Assembly: GCF_023073915.1 (NCBI RefSeq)
Contig: NZ_JADPKK010000012.1
Coordinates: 186,001 to 250,000, forward strand
Length of the DNA: 64,000 nucleotides
Origin: Bradyrhizobium sp. 149
GTDB taxonomy: Bacteria > Pseudomonadota > Alphaproteobacteria > Rhizobiales > Xanthobacteraceae
Direction of reading: 5' to 3'
Positions 54,807 to 63,841 of the stretch are shown piece after piece (within the stretch, counting starts at the first letter, position 1; every line of letters starts with the position of its first letter). The position numbers and the translations under genes are program-made. The notes below the pieces were generated by a model. It searched no databases. It was given only the letters and a program-made list of their open reading frames with translations, and was not told the origin of the DNA.

Positions 54807-56381
54807 TCAAAGATTCCGGACGGCGATCAGGATGCCGATGAAGGTCGCGGCGATGATCCAGAGCGCCACGGTGCGCCCACGGGTCTTGCGGCCCTCGCTG
54901 CGGCCCATCGCCGCGATGCTCTCCGGCGACAGCCGGATGCCCTCCCGGGTCATCGTCTCCAGCTGTTCGAGCACAGCAACCGAGCGCGCGGCGATGTCAG
55001 GCAGACGCATCAGGATGCGCGCGAGATCGCCGGTGCCAGAGATCGCGCCCTGGACCCGGCCGATCGGACCGAGGTTGCGCTCGATCCATTCCCGCACCAC
55101 GGGGTCGGCGACCTTCCAGATATCGAGCCTGGGGTCGAAGCCGCGTGCCACGCCCTCGACCACCACCATGGTCTTCTGGAGCAGGATCAGCTCGGGCCGC
55201 GTGGTCATGTCGAAAAGGCCGGTGACCTCGAGCAGCAGCGTCAGCAGCCGCGCCATCGAGATCTCTTCCGCCGTGCGGTTGTGAATGGGCTCGCCGATGG
55301 CGCGGATCGCTTGCGCGAAGTTCTCGACCGAGTGATGCGCGGGCACATAGCCTGCCTCGAAATGCACTTCCGCGACACGGCGATAGTCGCGAGTGATGAA
55401 GCCGAGCAGGATTTCGGCGAGGAAGCGCCGCTCCTTCATGCCGAGCCGGCCCATGATGCCGAAATCGACCGCGACAAGGCGGCCCGCGTCATCCAGGAAC
55501 AGATTGCCCGGATGCATGTCGGCGTGGAAGAAGCCGTCGCGTAGCGCGTGGCGCAGGAAGCTCTGGATCACCTTGCGGCCGAGATCAGGCAGGTCGACCT
55601 GCGACTCAGCCAGGCGCTTGTGATCGTTCAGCGCGATACCGTCGATCCACTCCATCGTCAGCACGTTGTGCGTGGTGCGGTCCCAGTCGACGGTCGGTAC
55701 GCGGAAATCAGGATCGTCGCGCGTGTTCTCCGCCATCTCCGACAGCGCAGCGGCCTCGAGCCGCAGGTCCATCTCCATCGCGACCGAGCGCGACATGGTG
55801 TTGATGACCTCGATGAGGCGCAGGCGCCGCGCCTCGGACGAATAGGATTCGGCCTTGTATGCGACGAAGAAGAAGTCGGAGAGGTCGCGGCGGAAGCGTG
55901 CGGCCACGTTGGGTCGCAGCACTTTCACGGCGACAGCCTTGGGGATTCCGTCGCGTAAGACTTCGCCACGATGCACCTGTGCGATCGAGGCTGCTGCGAC
56001 CGGCGCACTGAGGCTCACAAACACATCGGTCAGCGGCCGTTCCAGCGAGGTCGCGATCGCAGCTTCCGCCTCGGCTTGCGAGAACGGCGGCAGGCGGTCC
56101 TGGAGGCTTTCGAGGTCCCGCGCCATGATGACGCCGACGACGTCGGGGCGGGTCGCCAGAAATTGCCCAAGCTTGAGATAGGCCGGGCCCATCCGGGTCA
56201 GCGCACGCGACAGCCGCGGCCCGTGCTTCGGACCGCGCCGTTCGATGATGCGCGCAAGCTTCAGCGCGAGCTGTCCGGGCGGCGGCACCAGACTCGGATC
56301 GACGGCGCCGAACACGCCCTCGCGCGCAAAGACGAACGCGGCGCGGATCAGGCGCGCGATGTGGGTGACGGCAGAAATCAC
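54807..56381 (-). CDS. ubiB: Ubiquinone biosynthesis regulatory protein kinase UbiB
   Basis: 524 aa ABC1/ADCK-type atypical kinase. The KxGQ motif is [17 protein letters not shown], the ATP-binding lysine is in [11 protein letters not shown], the catalytic motif [12 protein letters not shown] part [15 protein letters not shown], and [12 protein letters not shown]. Two C-terminal hydrophobic segments anchor it to the inner membrane. UbiB supports ubiquinone assembly, probably by extracting lipid intermediates. Its start overlaps the ubiE stop by 4 nt. Confidence 0.94.
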   Translation of the reverse strand: MISAVTHIARLIRAAFVFAREGVFGAVDPSLVPPPGQLALKLARIIERRGPKHGPRLSRALTRMGPAYLKLGQFLATRPDVVGVIMARDLESLQDRLPPFSQAEAEAAIATSLERPLTDVFVSLSAPVAAASIAQVHRGEVLRDGIPKAVAVKVLRPNVAARFRRDLSDFFFVAYKAESYSSEARRLRLIEVINTMSRSVAMEMDLRLEAAALSEMAENTRDDPDFRVPTVDWDRTTHNVLTMEWIDGIALNDHKRLAESQVDLPDLGRKVIQSFLRHALRDGFFHADMHPGNLFLDDAGRLVAVDFGIMGRLGMKERRFLAEILLGFITRDYRRVAEVHFEAGYVPAHHSVENFAQAIRAIGEPIHNRTAEEISMARLLTLLLEVTGLFDMTTRPELILLQKTMVVVEGVARGFDPRLDIWKVADPVVREWIERNLGPIGRVQGAISGTGDLARILMRLPDIAARSVAVLEQLETMTREGIRLSPESIAAMGRSEGRKTRGRTVALWIIAATFIGILIAVRNL

Positions 56382-57139
56382 AAACGCCAGCCCGAATGCA
56401 GTGCGACGATGCCGCCGGACAACATCTGCCAGTTGACGCGGGCGAAGCCGGCGTCGCGGATCATGTCGGCGAAGGCGTTGGGTCTTGGGAACTTGCGGAT
56501 CGATTCGACCAGATATTGGTAGGACTCGGCGTCACCCGTGATCATGCGGCCGAGCGGCGGGATCACCTTGAACGAGAACAGGTCATAAAGGCGATCGAGC
56601 CCGGGCATTTCGACGGTGGAAAATTCCAGGCAAAGGAAGCGGCTGCCTGGCTTGAGCACCCGATAGGCCTCGGCCAGCGCGAGATCGATCCGCGGCACGT
56701 TGCGAATGCCGAAAGCGATCGTATATGCGTCGAAGCTGCGGTCGGCGAAGGCGAGCGCTTCGGCATTGCCTTCGACGAAATCGACTTTGGTCTCGAGCTG
56801 CCGCTTTGCGGCACGCTCGCGGCCGACCGCCAGCATCTGGGTGTTGATGTCGCAGACGGTGGCATGGAAGCCCGCGCCTGCCGCCTTGGCGGCGCGGAAC
56901 GAGATATCGCCGGTGCCGCCGGCAACGTCGAGCAGCGCGAACGGCCGGTCGCTCTTGGGCGGGTTGAGCGCGTTCATCATGATGTCCTTCCAGACCCGGT
57001 GCAGGCCACCGGACATCAAATCGTTCATCAAATCATAGCGCGACGCCACGCTGTGAAACACATCGTTCACCAACGTCTGCTTGTCGCCCAGGGGGACGTC
57101 CCTGAAGCCAAAATGCGTGGTTTCGCCCGGCCGATCCAT
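56378..57139 (-). CDS. ubiE: Ubiquinone/menaquinone methyltransferase UbiE
   Basis: 253 aa SAM-dependent C-methyltransferase. The SAM site is [16 protein letters not shown] and the family motif [18 protein letters not shown] near residue 40. It methylates demethylmenaquinone or the ubiquinone precursor DDMQH2. Start ATG 57139 faces mutM across 81 bp, so the promoter of ubiE-ubiB probably lies there. Confidence 0.96.
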   Translation of the reverse strand: MDRPGETTHFGFRDVPLGDKQTLVNDVFHSVASRYDLMNDLMSGGLHRVWKDIMMNALNPPKSDRPFALLDVAGGTGDISFRAAKAAGAGFHATVCDINTQMLAVGRERAAKRQLETKVDFVEGNAEALAFADRSFDAYTIAFGIRNVPRIDLALAEAYRVLKPGSRFLCLEFSTVEMPGLDRLYDLFSFKVIPPLGRMITGDAESYQYLVESIRKFPRPNAFADMIRDAGFARVNWQMLSGGIVALHSGWRL

Positions 57140-57220
57140 TACTCTACTCCAAGAGGCGGACCATAGCGGGCCCGCCGCAATGGCGCTATCACACCGCCCT
57201 CATAAGGTGAATGCCTGACC

Positions 57221-58102
57221 ATGCCCGAATTGCCCGAAGTCGAGACCGTCCGCCGCGGCCTCCAGCCCGTCATGGAGGGTGCAAAAATCCTGGTCGCGGA
57301 AGCCCGCAGGCCCGATTTGCGCTTTCCCTTCCAGCCGGATTTCGTGGCCCGGCTGAAGGGGCAGGTCGTCACGGGGCTTGGGCGCCGTGCAAAATATCTC
57401 ATGGCTGATCTCGCCTCCGGCGACGTGCTGTTGATGCATCTGGGCATGTCGGGCTCGTTTCGCGTCATCAAGCGGGACAACGAGGCGGTGCCCGGCGAGT
57501 TTCACTATCCGCGCGCCAAGGACTCCACGCACGACCACGTGCTGTTTCGGATGTCCTCCGGCGCCGACATCGTCTTCAACGATCCGCGTCGTTTCGGTTA
57601 CATGAAAGTGATCGCGCGCAGTGCGCTCGACGAGGAGCCGCTGCTGCGTGGGCTCGGCCCGGAGCCGCTAGGCAACGAATTTGACGCCGCAATGCTGGCG
57701 CGGTCCTGCGCCGGCAAGACCACGAGCCTGAAAGCCGCGCTGCTCGATCAGCGCGTGGTCGCCGGGCTCGGCAATATCTATGTCTGCGAAGCCCTGCATC
57801 GCTCGCATCTGTCGCCGCGCCGGATCGCGGCGACGTTGTCAACGAAGAAGAGCGAGCCGACCGATCATGCGAAAAGACTGGTCGGGGCGATCCACACCGT
57901 GCTGAATGACGCCATCAAGGCCGGCGGCTCCAGCTTGCGGGACCATCGCCAGACCTCGGGCGAGCTCGGCTATTTCCAGCACTCGTTCAAAGTCTACGAC
58001 CGCGAAGGCGAGACCTGCAAGACGCCGCGCTGCGGCGGCATCGTGAAGCGCTTTACCCAGAACGGCCGGTCGACCTTCTGGTGTCCGAAATGTCAGAAGT
58101 GA
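57221..58102 (+). CDS. mutM: Formamidopyrimidine-DNA glycosylase
   Basis: 293 aa base-excision glycosylase/AP lyase that removes 8-oxoguanine. The catalytic N-terminus is [17 protein letters not shown] (Pro1, Glu2 after Met removal), the helix-two-turn-helix follows near [19 protein letters not shown], and the C-terminal zinc finger is [20 protein letters not shown] then FWCPKCQK. It diverges from ubiE; palindromic repeats follow its stop. Confidence 0.97.
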   Translation: MPELPEVETVRRGLQPVMEGAKILVAEARRPDLRFPFQPDFVARLKGQVVTGLGRRAKYLMADLASGDVLLMHLGMSGSFRVIKRDNEAVPGEFHYPRAKDSTHDHVLFRMSSGADIVFNDPRRFGYMKVIARSALDEEPLLRGLGPEPLGNEFDAAMLARSCAGKTTSLKAALLDQRVVAGLGNIYVCEALHRSHLSPRRIAATLSTKKSEPTDHAKRLVGAIHTVLNDAIKAGGSSLRDHRQTSGELGYFQHSFKVYDREGETCKTPRCGGIVKRFTQNGRSTFWCPKCQK

Positions 58103-58103
58103 G

Positions 58104-58191
58104 CGTCATTGCGAGGAGCCCTTGCGACGAAGCAATCCAGAATTCCTCCGCGGAAAGATTCTGGATTTGCTTCGCTACGCTCGTAATGACG
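58104..58191. repeat. Palindromic intergenic repeat, family C (CGAAGCAATCC type)
   Basis: CGTCATTGCGAG at the left end and CGTAATGACG at the right pair as outer arms; GAAGCAATCCAGAA and TTCTGGATTTGCTTC form the inner arms. It begins just after the mutM stop. Confidence 0.8.
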
Positions 58192-58225
58192 GCGGGGATA
58201 GCGCGTTCGCAAAAAAAACGCGAAG

Positions 58226-58263
58226 CGAAGCAATCCGGCCGGGCTGGTGGCCGGATTGCTTCG
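58226..58263. repeat. Second family-C hairpin
   Basis: Perfect 15-bp arms CGAAGCAATCCGGCC (58226-58240) and GGCCGGATTGCTTCG (58249-58263) with an 8-base loop, sharing the GAAGCAATCC core with the repeat just upstream. Confidence 0.85.
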
Positions 58264-58269
58264 TCGCTG

Positions 58270-58293
58270 GGCCCTTCCGGATGGTGAAGGGCC
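58270..58293 (-). terminator. Hairpin between the family-C repeats and parA
   Basis: GGCCCTTC-CGGATGGT-GAAGGGCC, 8-bp stem, 27 bp past the parA stop. No T-run follows on the minus strand, so Rho-independent termination is doubtful. Confidence 0.35.
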
Positions 58294-58319
58294 GGCTGGC
58301 GTCTGAGCGATTGCCCCGC

Positions 58320-59063
58320 TCAGGACGCCAGTGTCGTGGTCTCGTCGGGCGCAAGCTCGGTGGCAACGTGCAGCATGCCGTCCGCGGCCGGGATGACCTG
58401 GTCGATCATGACATTGGCCGTGGCGGCAAGTTCGAGCCTGGTCTCGATCCAACGCCAGAGGCTGCGGATCTCGTCGGTCGACTTGCCGTTCGGCGCGAAT
58501 TCGCTCACCGCGAGGCCGCTGGCGAGCGAGTCCTGGTGGTCATTGCGCATCACGATCAGGGGACGCGCGAGGACTTCGCTGAGATCGAGCGCGGCTTCCT
58601 CGACGAGCGTGTTGGCTGCGTTGTCGATGCGCTGGCCGCGGATCGGGGTCTGGTTCAGCACGAAGCTGTAAGGCCGCTTCCAGGCGCGCGCGACGCTCAG
58701 CGTCGAGGCGGTCGCCTCGATGTCGGCGACGTTCGGGCGCGCGGGGATCAGGCAGAGGTCGGAATGGCGGATCGCAGCCGTGGTCGCGGCGCTGAGGCCG
58801 GCCGCGGTATCGACGATCGCAAGCTGGAGGCCACTGTCGGCCAGCATCTTCAGGCGCGGCTCGATGTCGGCGGCGTGATAGATCGGCTCGACGACGAGAT
58901 CGTCGGTAGCGCGGCGGCGCTGCCAATTGGACAATGTGCCCTGCGGGTCGGTTTCGATCAGGCGGATGGTGAAGCCGGCCTGCTTGGCTGCGAGCGCGAG
59001 GCCGATGGCGAGCGTGCTCTTGCCGCTGCCACCCTTTTGGGTGGCCAGTACGATCGTGTGCAT
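58320..59063 (-). CDS. ParA-family ATPase (orphan)
   Basis: 247 aa deviant-Walker ATPase. The P-loop is TQKGGSGKSTLAIGLALAA, with the signature lysine; Walker A' LIETDPQGTLSNW and Walker B AIVDTAAGLSAATT follow. No parB or parS-like sequence is nearby, and the protein lacks the N-terminal helix-turn-helix of plasmid ParA. Members of this group position chemosensory clusters, carboxysomes or other cargo, or act in partition. The C-terminal 60 residues (WIETRLELAATANVMIDQV) are not typical of chromosomal ParA. Start ATG 59063 follows AAAGGA. Confidence 0.85.
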   Translation of the reverse strand: MHTIVLATQKGGSGKSTLAIGLALAAKQAGFTIRLIETDPQGTLSNWQRRRATDDLVVEPIYHAADIEPRLKMLADSGLQLAIVDTAAGLSAATTAAIRHSDLCLIPARPNVADIEATASTLSVARAWKRPYSFVLNQTPIRGQRIDNAANTLVEEAALDLSEVLARPLIVMRNDHQDSLASGLAVSEFAPNGKSTDEIRSLWRWIETRLELAATANVMIDQVIPAADGMLHVATELAPDETTTLAS

Positions 59064-59332
59064 TGAAGATCAATCCTTTGGAGTGCTTGGGTCAGGGAAA
59101 CGCCACGCGAACGTGCATCGATCTCGATGCTGAGCTCTTCTCGCTCAGGACGTGCCGGCCCGATCCAAAGGGGATCGCGGAGGTCCGAATCAGCAGTCAC
59201 GATGATGGCGGAATCGGGAATGCCAGCGAATCCGTACCATTACCGGACCCGTAGTGGTACGTGTGATGGCGCTCGCCGCTGAGTTGATCTCGCGCCCCGG
59301 ACGACACGGGAGAGAGTGATCGCCGCGCGGAC
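59064..59332. other. parA upstream region with an inverted repeat
   Basis: About 269 bp. It holds the imperfect palindrome at 59234-59260; no gene is supported. An open frame of 80 codons starting near 59200 overlaps parA in another frame and has no similarity I can recognise. Confidence 0.45.
59234..59260. other. Near-palindrome upstream of parA
   Basis: GTACCATTAC-CGGACCC-GTAGTGGTAC: 10-bp arms with one T/G mismatch and a 7-bp centre. It could be an operator for a regulator of parA, or an RNA hairpin at the end of the preceding transcript. Confidence 0.5.
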
Positions 59333-60691
59333 CTACTTCCGCACGCAGATCACGCGCACGACAGCCGCCCTGGCATCCGTCGACGTGCCGTTCGCGGTGA
59401 CGGCGTTCGCCTTCAGGAAATCATGTACGGTTTCCGCGGAGACCATCACCGCCTGCGACGCCGGCACCGATGTTGCGGGGCCCGCAACCATCGTCGGCTT
59501 CAACAGCGCGATGCCGGCGAACTTGCCGTCGCCATCGATGGCGGCACCGCCGGAAAATCCGACCGCCGGCGGCGGTGTTAGCGCGGAATCGCCGCCACCG
59601 ACGGATGCCAACGCGGCCCTGAGGCTCGACGCACCGGCCGCTCCGCCCTGGCTCTGCGGATCCGCGATACCGATGACATCGATACTCGTCTTCGCCGCGC
59701 CGGCGGCGAGGCTGAACGGCTTCAGGCCGCGAGCGCCGTAGATGTGCAGCAGCGCGAGATCATGTTCCTTGTCCTCGGCGAGTCGGTCGGCGCTGCCGTA
59801 TCCGGCGATCGTGATCGCGAGGCAGGAATCGGTGATGAGGCGGTCGGTGACGATCGCACCATCGTCGCTGACAACGAGGCCGGTGCCATATTCGACGGTC
59901 TTGCGCGGCGGCGGCCCGGCCTGTGGTCCCGACGGGAATGCATTGAACGCGCTCGACATCGCGATCACGACCGGCTCGACCGTGTTCTCGGTCGCCTGAT
60001 CGTAGAGAATCGTCATGATGCGGACCTCGTCGCCCCTGGAGGTGCCGCGCAAATAGAATTTCTTCAGGCCCTGCAAACCCGACAGCACGAAGAAGTCGGG
60101 CTTCACCACGGTGTAGTCGATCTTGCGACCCGGCTCCTTCTTCTCCGCTTCGGCAAGCTTGGCTGTGGTCGGGTTCGCCTCCTTGCGGCGACTCAGCAGC
60201 ACCTGCACCGTGCCGGTCGGCGAGGTCCATTTCGAGCCGTTGCCGTCGGTCGCCTGCTGTGGCACCAATTTTGAGGGAATGCCGAGCCGCGCGCCGCTGG
60301 TCATCTCCGTCACGATCTTCCAGCCGACGCTCTCCTGCTTCCGCCGCGCGGTCTCGGCGAGCGCGGCGCGTTCCTGCGGATTGAGCACGCCGGTCGGCTT
60401 GCCGCCCTTCAGCTTCTGGTATTCCTTGATCGCATCGACCATGCGCGCGCTGACGTCGCCGGTGATGGCGCCGTTATACTGGCCGACCCAGGCGAGGTCG
60501 GACTGCAGCAACAGCCGCTCCGCCTGCGCCATGGCATCAGCCGTCGCGGCTGGCGTCTGCAGGGCGGGAGGCCGGATCGGAACGGTCTGCACCGGCTTTG
60601 GCTTGGTGCCGGGGATCTGCGGCGTCGTCATCTGGGCGTTCGCGCCTGTCGCAGCCGCAAACATCAGTGTTGCCGCAAGCATCGATCTCAT
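59333..60691 (-). CDS. Secreted peptidoglycan-binding/trypsin-like protein, probably a pseudoprotease
   Basis: 452 aa. A signal peptide (MRSMLAATLMFAAATGANA) is followed by a peptidoglycan-binding-like helical domain (about 45-115, SARMVDAIKEYQKLKGGK), then a trypsin/HtrA-like fold from about residue 265 with EYGTGLVVSDDGAIVTD and EHDLALLHIYG. The catalytic Asp (311) and Ser (380, VGFSGGAA) are present, but the T-x-x-H site reads TDRL (282-285), so the His is missing. Peptidase activity is therefore doubtful; it may bind instead. It is the last gene before parA on the same strand. Confidence 0.85.
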   Translation of the reverse strand: MRSMLAATLMFAAATGANAQMTTPQIPGTKPKPVQTVPIRPPALQTPAATADAMAQAERLLLQSDLAWVGQYNGAITGDVSARMVDAIKEYQKLKGGKPTGVLNPQERAALAETARRKQESVGWKIVTEMTSGARLGIPSKLVPQQATDGNGSKWTSPTGTVQVLLSRRKEANPTTAKLAEAEKKEPGRKIDYTVVKPDFFVLSGLQGLKKFYLRGTSRGDEVRIMTILYDQATENTVEPVVIAMSSAFNAFPSGPQAGPPPRKTVEYGTGLVVSDDGAIVTDRLITDSCLAITIAGYGSADRLAEDKEHDLALLHIYGARGLKPFSLAAGAAKTSIDVIGIADPQSQGGAAGASSLRAALASVGGGDSALTPPPAVGFSGGAAIDGDGKFAGIALLKPTMVAGPATSVPASQAVMVSAETVHDFLKANAVTANGTSTDARAAVVRVICVRK

Positions 60692-60791
60692 GACAAATCC
60701 AGCCAGCCCATTGAACGCGATGCCATTGAAGCACATCTCGTTGGTCGCGAACAATGTTGGGGTGGTTCAGAGTGGCAGGAGAGGTCTAGCT

Positions 60792-60836
60792 CCTCATCCT
60801 GAGGAGACGGCGCTTCGCGCCTCCTCACCATGAGGG
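60792..60836. repeat. Palindromic intergenic repeat, family A (short copy)
   Basis: Only the outer arms remain, joined head to head: CCTCATCCTGAGGAG, GGCGCTTCGCGCC, CTCCTCACCATGAGG. Same family as 2572-2681 and 63705-63810, with the middle deleted. Confidence 0.85.
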
Positions 60837-60856
60837 GAGGATCTGGAAGGACGATG

Positions 60857-61660
60857 ATGCTGAGCCCGGACGAACTCGAACGTTATGCCCGTCATATTGT
60901 GCTGCGCGATGTCGGTGGCCCCGGCCAGGCTGCGCTGAAGCGGGCCTCCGTGCTGGTGATCGGCGCCGGCGGCCTCGGTGCGCCAGCCTTGATGTATCTG
61001 GCGGCCGCCGGTGTCGGTACGCTTGGCGTGGTCGATGACGATGTGGTGTCGCTATCGAACCTCCAGCGCCAGGTCATTCACACCACGCCCGATATCGGCC
61101 GGCACAAGGTCGAGAGCGCGGCCGAACGGATTTCGGCGCTCAATCCGCATGTCCGCTTCGTTGGCCATGCCACTTGGCTCAACGCCGACAACGCACTCAA
61201 CCTGATCGGCGACTACGATCTCGTGCTCGACGGCTCCGACAATTTCTCGACGCGTTATCTGGCCTCGGATGCCTGCTTCTTCGCCAAGCGGCCGCTGATC
61301 ACGGCCGCGCTCGGCACCTTCGACGGCTCGCTCACCACCATCCGCGCGCATGAGAAGAACGAGCAGGGCGAATTCAATCCGACTTATCGCTGCCTGTTTC
61401 CGGAGGCGCCGCCGCCCGGGACCGTGCCGGCGTGTGCGGAAGCCGGCGTCATGGGCGCGCTTGCGGGCGTGATGGGCTCGATGATGGCACTGGAGGCGAT
61501 CCGGGAGATCGTCGGCTTTGGCGACGGCTTGGTTGGCCGTCTCCTGATGATCGATGCGCGCGCGATGCGCTTCGAGACGTTGCGCTATGCGCGCGATCCG
61601 GCCAATCCGCTCAACGGCGATGGGCCGGTCATGACTGACCTGAGTGCCCATCGCACCTGA
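60857..61660 (+). CDS. MoeB/ThiF-family adenylyltransferase
   Basis: 267 aa E1-like enzyme. The nucleotide site is VLVIGAGGLGAPALMYLAAAG, followed by VDDDVVSLSNLQRQVIHTTPDIG and DNFSTRYLASDACF; YRCLFPEAPPPGTVPACAEAG and VMGALAGVMGS follow. MoeB adenylates the MoaD C-terminus for molybdopterin; ThiF acts on ThiS, so the partner is uncertain. The MoeB zinc site is largely gone: the first pair reads TYRC, and the second CxxC is absent near RYARDPANPL. The ATG at 60857 has GGAAGG 6 nt upstream. It follows a family-A repeat. Confidence 0.87.
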   Translation: MLSPDELERYARHIVLRDVGGPGQAALKRASVLVIGAGGLGAPALMYLAAAGVGTLGVVDDDVVSLSNLQRQVIHTTPDIGRHKVESAAERISALNPHVRFVGHATWLNADNALNLIGDYDLVLDGSDNFSTRYLASDACFFAKRPLITAALGTFDGSLTTIRAHEKNEQGEFNPTYRCLFPEAPPPGTVPACAEAGVMGALAGVMGSMMALEAIREIVGFGDGLVGRLLMIDARAMRFETLRYARDPANPLNGDGPVMTDLSAHRT

Positions 61661-61669
61661 TTGCCGCGG

Positions 61670-62677
61670 TTACGCCGTAGCCGCTTTCTCGCTGTCGAGA
61701 TGCGCCATCTGCTCGGCCGCGTAACGCGTGCCGGCGGCGACATCGGGCGGGAAGGCCTTTGCCAGCACCGCGAGATGAGCCGGCGTCAGCGTGACCTTGG
61801 CCGCACCAAGTGCCTCGCTGAGGCGGTTGCGGGTGCGGGCGCCGACCAGCGGCACGATCTCCTTGCCCTGCGCCGCCACCCAGGCGATCGCGACCTGCGC
61901 CGGCGTGGCGCCGATCTCGGCGGCGATCGCACGGAGGGATTCCACCAGCGCGAGATTGGCATCGAGGTTCGCGCCCTGGAAACGGGGCGTCATCAGCCGG
62001 TAGTCTCTGCCGGCTTTGCCGCTGTCCTTCGTCCAATGGCCACTGATCAGTCCGCGCGCGAGCACGCCGTAAGCCGTGATGCCGATGCCGAGCTCGCGGC
62101 AGGTCTTGAGGATATCGCGCTCGATGCCGCGCTCGATCAGCGAATATTCGATCTGGAGATCGACGATCGGATGCACGGCATGGGCGCGGCGGATGGTGTC
62201 GGAGCCGACCTCGGACAGGCCGATATGCCTGATGTAGCCGGCCTTCACGAGATCGGCGAGGCCGCCGATGGTCTCCTCGATGGGCACATTCGGATCGAGC
62301 CGCGCCGGGCGATAGATGTCGATATAGTCGGTGCCGAGGCGTTGCAGTGAATAGGCGAGGAAGTTTTTGGTCGCGGCCGGCCTCGTGTCCATTCCCGCGA
62401 ATTCGCCGGCGGGACCACGCAGCGCGCCGAACTTCACGCTGATCTGGAGTTTTTCGCGTGAGACATCCTTCAGCGCCTCGCGAACCAGCATCTCGTTGTG
62501 ACCCATCGCGTAGAAATCACCGGTGTCGAGCAGCGTGATGCCGGCGTCGAGCGCCGCGTGGATGGTGGTGATGCTCTCGCCGCGATCGGCGGGGCCATAG
62601 ACTTCGGACATGCCCATGCAGCCGAGGCCGAGGGCGGAGACGGTGGGGCCGGTTGAACCGAGTTTGCGCTGTTCCAT
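61670..62677 (-). CDS. Aldo/keto reductase with altered catalytic tetrad
   Basis: 335 aa AKR. The N-terminal GLGCMGMSEVYGPADRGES and ITLLDTGDFYAMGHNE (Asp51, Tyr56) and SVKFGAL (Lys82) match the family; the fourth residue, His in the usual YYxHRxDP, is replaced: IDIYRPARLDP has Ala125. NADPH-binding motifs GLSEVG and IVPLVGARTRNRLSEAL are present. The substrate is unknown. The ATG at 62677 follows AGGAG. It diverges from a LysR regulator, which probably controls it. Confidence 0.88.
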   Translation of the reverse strand: MEQRKLGSTGPTVSALGLGCMGMSEVYGPADRGESITTIHAALDAGITLLDTGDFYAMGHNEMLVREALKDVSREKLQISVKFGALRGPAGEFAGMDTRPAATKNFLAYSLQRLGTDYIDIYRPARLDPNVPIEETIGGLADLVKAGYIRHIGLSEVGSDTIRRAHAVHPIVDLQIEYSLIERGIERDILKTCRELGIGITAYGVLARGLISGHWTKDSGKAGRDYRLMTPRFQGANLDANLALVESLRAIAAEIGATPAQVAIAWVAAQGKEIVPLVGARTRNRLSEALGAAKVTLTPAHLAVLAKAFPPDVAAGTRYAAEQMAHLDSEKAATA

Positions 62678-62771
62678 GATGGCTCTCCTCGAAAGGCGGC
62701 TGACTGCCGCGTGACAAGGCCAGATATGCTCCTGCTCGATTGCGCCGATAAGATAGACAATCGAGAATAGC

Positions 62772-62791
62772 TTGTTCACAATGGCGAACAA
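62772..62791. promoter_or_regulatory. Inverted repeat in the AKR-LysR intergenic region
   Basis: TTGTTC-ACAATGGC-GAACAA, perfect 6-bp arms with an 8-bp centre, of the T-N11-A kind that LysR regulators bind. It overlaps the lysR start codon (62791), which suits autorepression. Confidence 0.55.
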
Positions 62792-63702
62792 TGGTTGAGC
62801 CTGATCTGCGCGATCTCGATGTCTTCGTGGCGGTCGCCCGCACCCGCAATTTCCGGCGTGCCGCGATCGAAATGCGTGTGTCCGTGTCGAGCCTTAGCCA
62901 ACGTCTGCGAGACCTGGAGGAGCGCCTCGGCGTCCGTCTGATGAACCGCACCACCCGCAGCGTCGCCCTGACCGAGGCAGGCGAACTGCTGCTGTCGCGT
63001 GTGGCGCCGGCGCTGCGCGATGTCGGCGATGCGCTCGATCAGGTGCGGGGCCTGCGGGAGGTCGCCTCGGGCCGCCTGCGCATCAACGCGCCGCCGCCCG
63101 CGGTCGATCTCGTGCTGGCGCCGATGGCCGGGCCGTTTCTCGCAGCGTATCCGCAGGTCGATCTCGACATCGTCTCTGAGAGCGGCTTCGTCGACATCGT
63201 CAGCGCCGGCTTCGATGCCGGTGTGCGCTATGGCGAGCATCTCGCGCAGGACATGGTGGCGATCCCGCTGAGTGGCCCGCAGCGCTATGTCGTCGTCGCA
63301 TCGCCTGCCTACCTCGCGCGCCGCGGCAGGCCGAACCATCCGAAGGATCTGCTCGAGCATGATTGCATCCGCGCCCGCTATTCGAGCGGCGTCATGCACG
63401 ATCTGGAATTCGAGAAAGCCGGCCAGGTCGTGAAGGTCGATCCGCCCGCAAAGCTGATCTCGACGAATATGACCTTGGCCATGCAGGCCGCGCTCGACGG
63501 CGCCGGCATCTGGGCAACGATCGATGGCTATGTCGACGAAGCCCTGAAGTCCGGCGCCCTGATCAGCCTGATGGAAGATTGGTGCGAGCCGTTCCCGGGC
63601 CCGTTCCTGTATTATCCGAGCCGGCGGCAAACGCCGCCCGCGCTGCGCGCCTTCATCGATTTCGTCGCCGACTGGCGGAAGCGCGAAACGCGCAGATCCT
63701 AG
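62791..63702 (+). CDS. LysR-family transcriptional regulator
   Basis: 303 aa. The N-terminal helix-turn-helix is LDVFVAVARTRNFRRAAIEM and SLSQRLRDLEERLGVRLMN, followed by the LysR substrate-binding domain (about 90-300) with RINAPPPAVDLVLAP and the hinge. It most likely regulates the divergent aldo/keto reductase, 113 bp away. Start ATG 62791 lies in an inverted repeat that may be its own operator. Confidence 0.92.
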   Translation: MVEPDLRDLDVFVAVARTRNFRRAAIEMRVSVSSLSQRLRDLEERLGVRLMNRTTRSVALTEAGELLLSRVAPALRDVGDALDQVRGLREVASGRLRINAPPPAVDLVLAPMAGPFLAAYPQVDLDIVSESGFVDIVSAGFDAGVRYGEHLAQDMVAIPLSGPQRYVVVASPAYLARRGRPNHPKDLLEHDCIRARYSSGVMHDLEFEKAGQVVKVDPPAKLISTNMTLAMQAALDGAGIWATIDGYVDEALKSGALISLMEDWCEPFPGPFLYYPSRRQTPPALRAFIDFVADWRKRETRRS

Positions 63703-63704
63703 AT

Positions 63705-63810
63705 CCTCATGGTGGGGAGGCGCGAAGCGCCGTCTCGAATCATGCAAGGTCCGGCTCTCGCCCGCGGCCATCCTTCGAACGACCGCTGTGCGGTCTCCTC
63801 AGGATGAGGG
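63705..63810. repeat. Palindromic intergenic repeat, family A (full copy)
   Basis: CCTCATGGTGGGGAGGCG at the left and GTCTCCTCAGGATGAGGGG at the right, with the shared core CGCGAAGCGCCGTCTCGA. Same family as 2572-2681. Confidence 0.85.
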
Positions 63811-63841
63811 GACGAGTTCGTGGCGCGGGGAGATTAGAGAC

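Noticed and set aside
58958..59200. Small minus-strand frame upstream of and overlapping parA
   Set aside because: Overlaps parA in another frame, no Shine-Dalgarno, no similarity I can recognise.
59234..59260. parS-like partition site
   Set aside because: The palindrome does not resemble the parS consensus TGTTTCACGTGAAACA and no parB is nearby; kept only as a possible operator.
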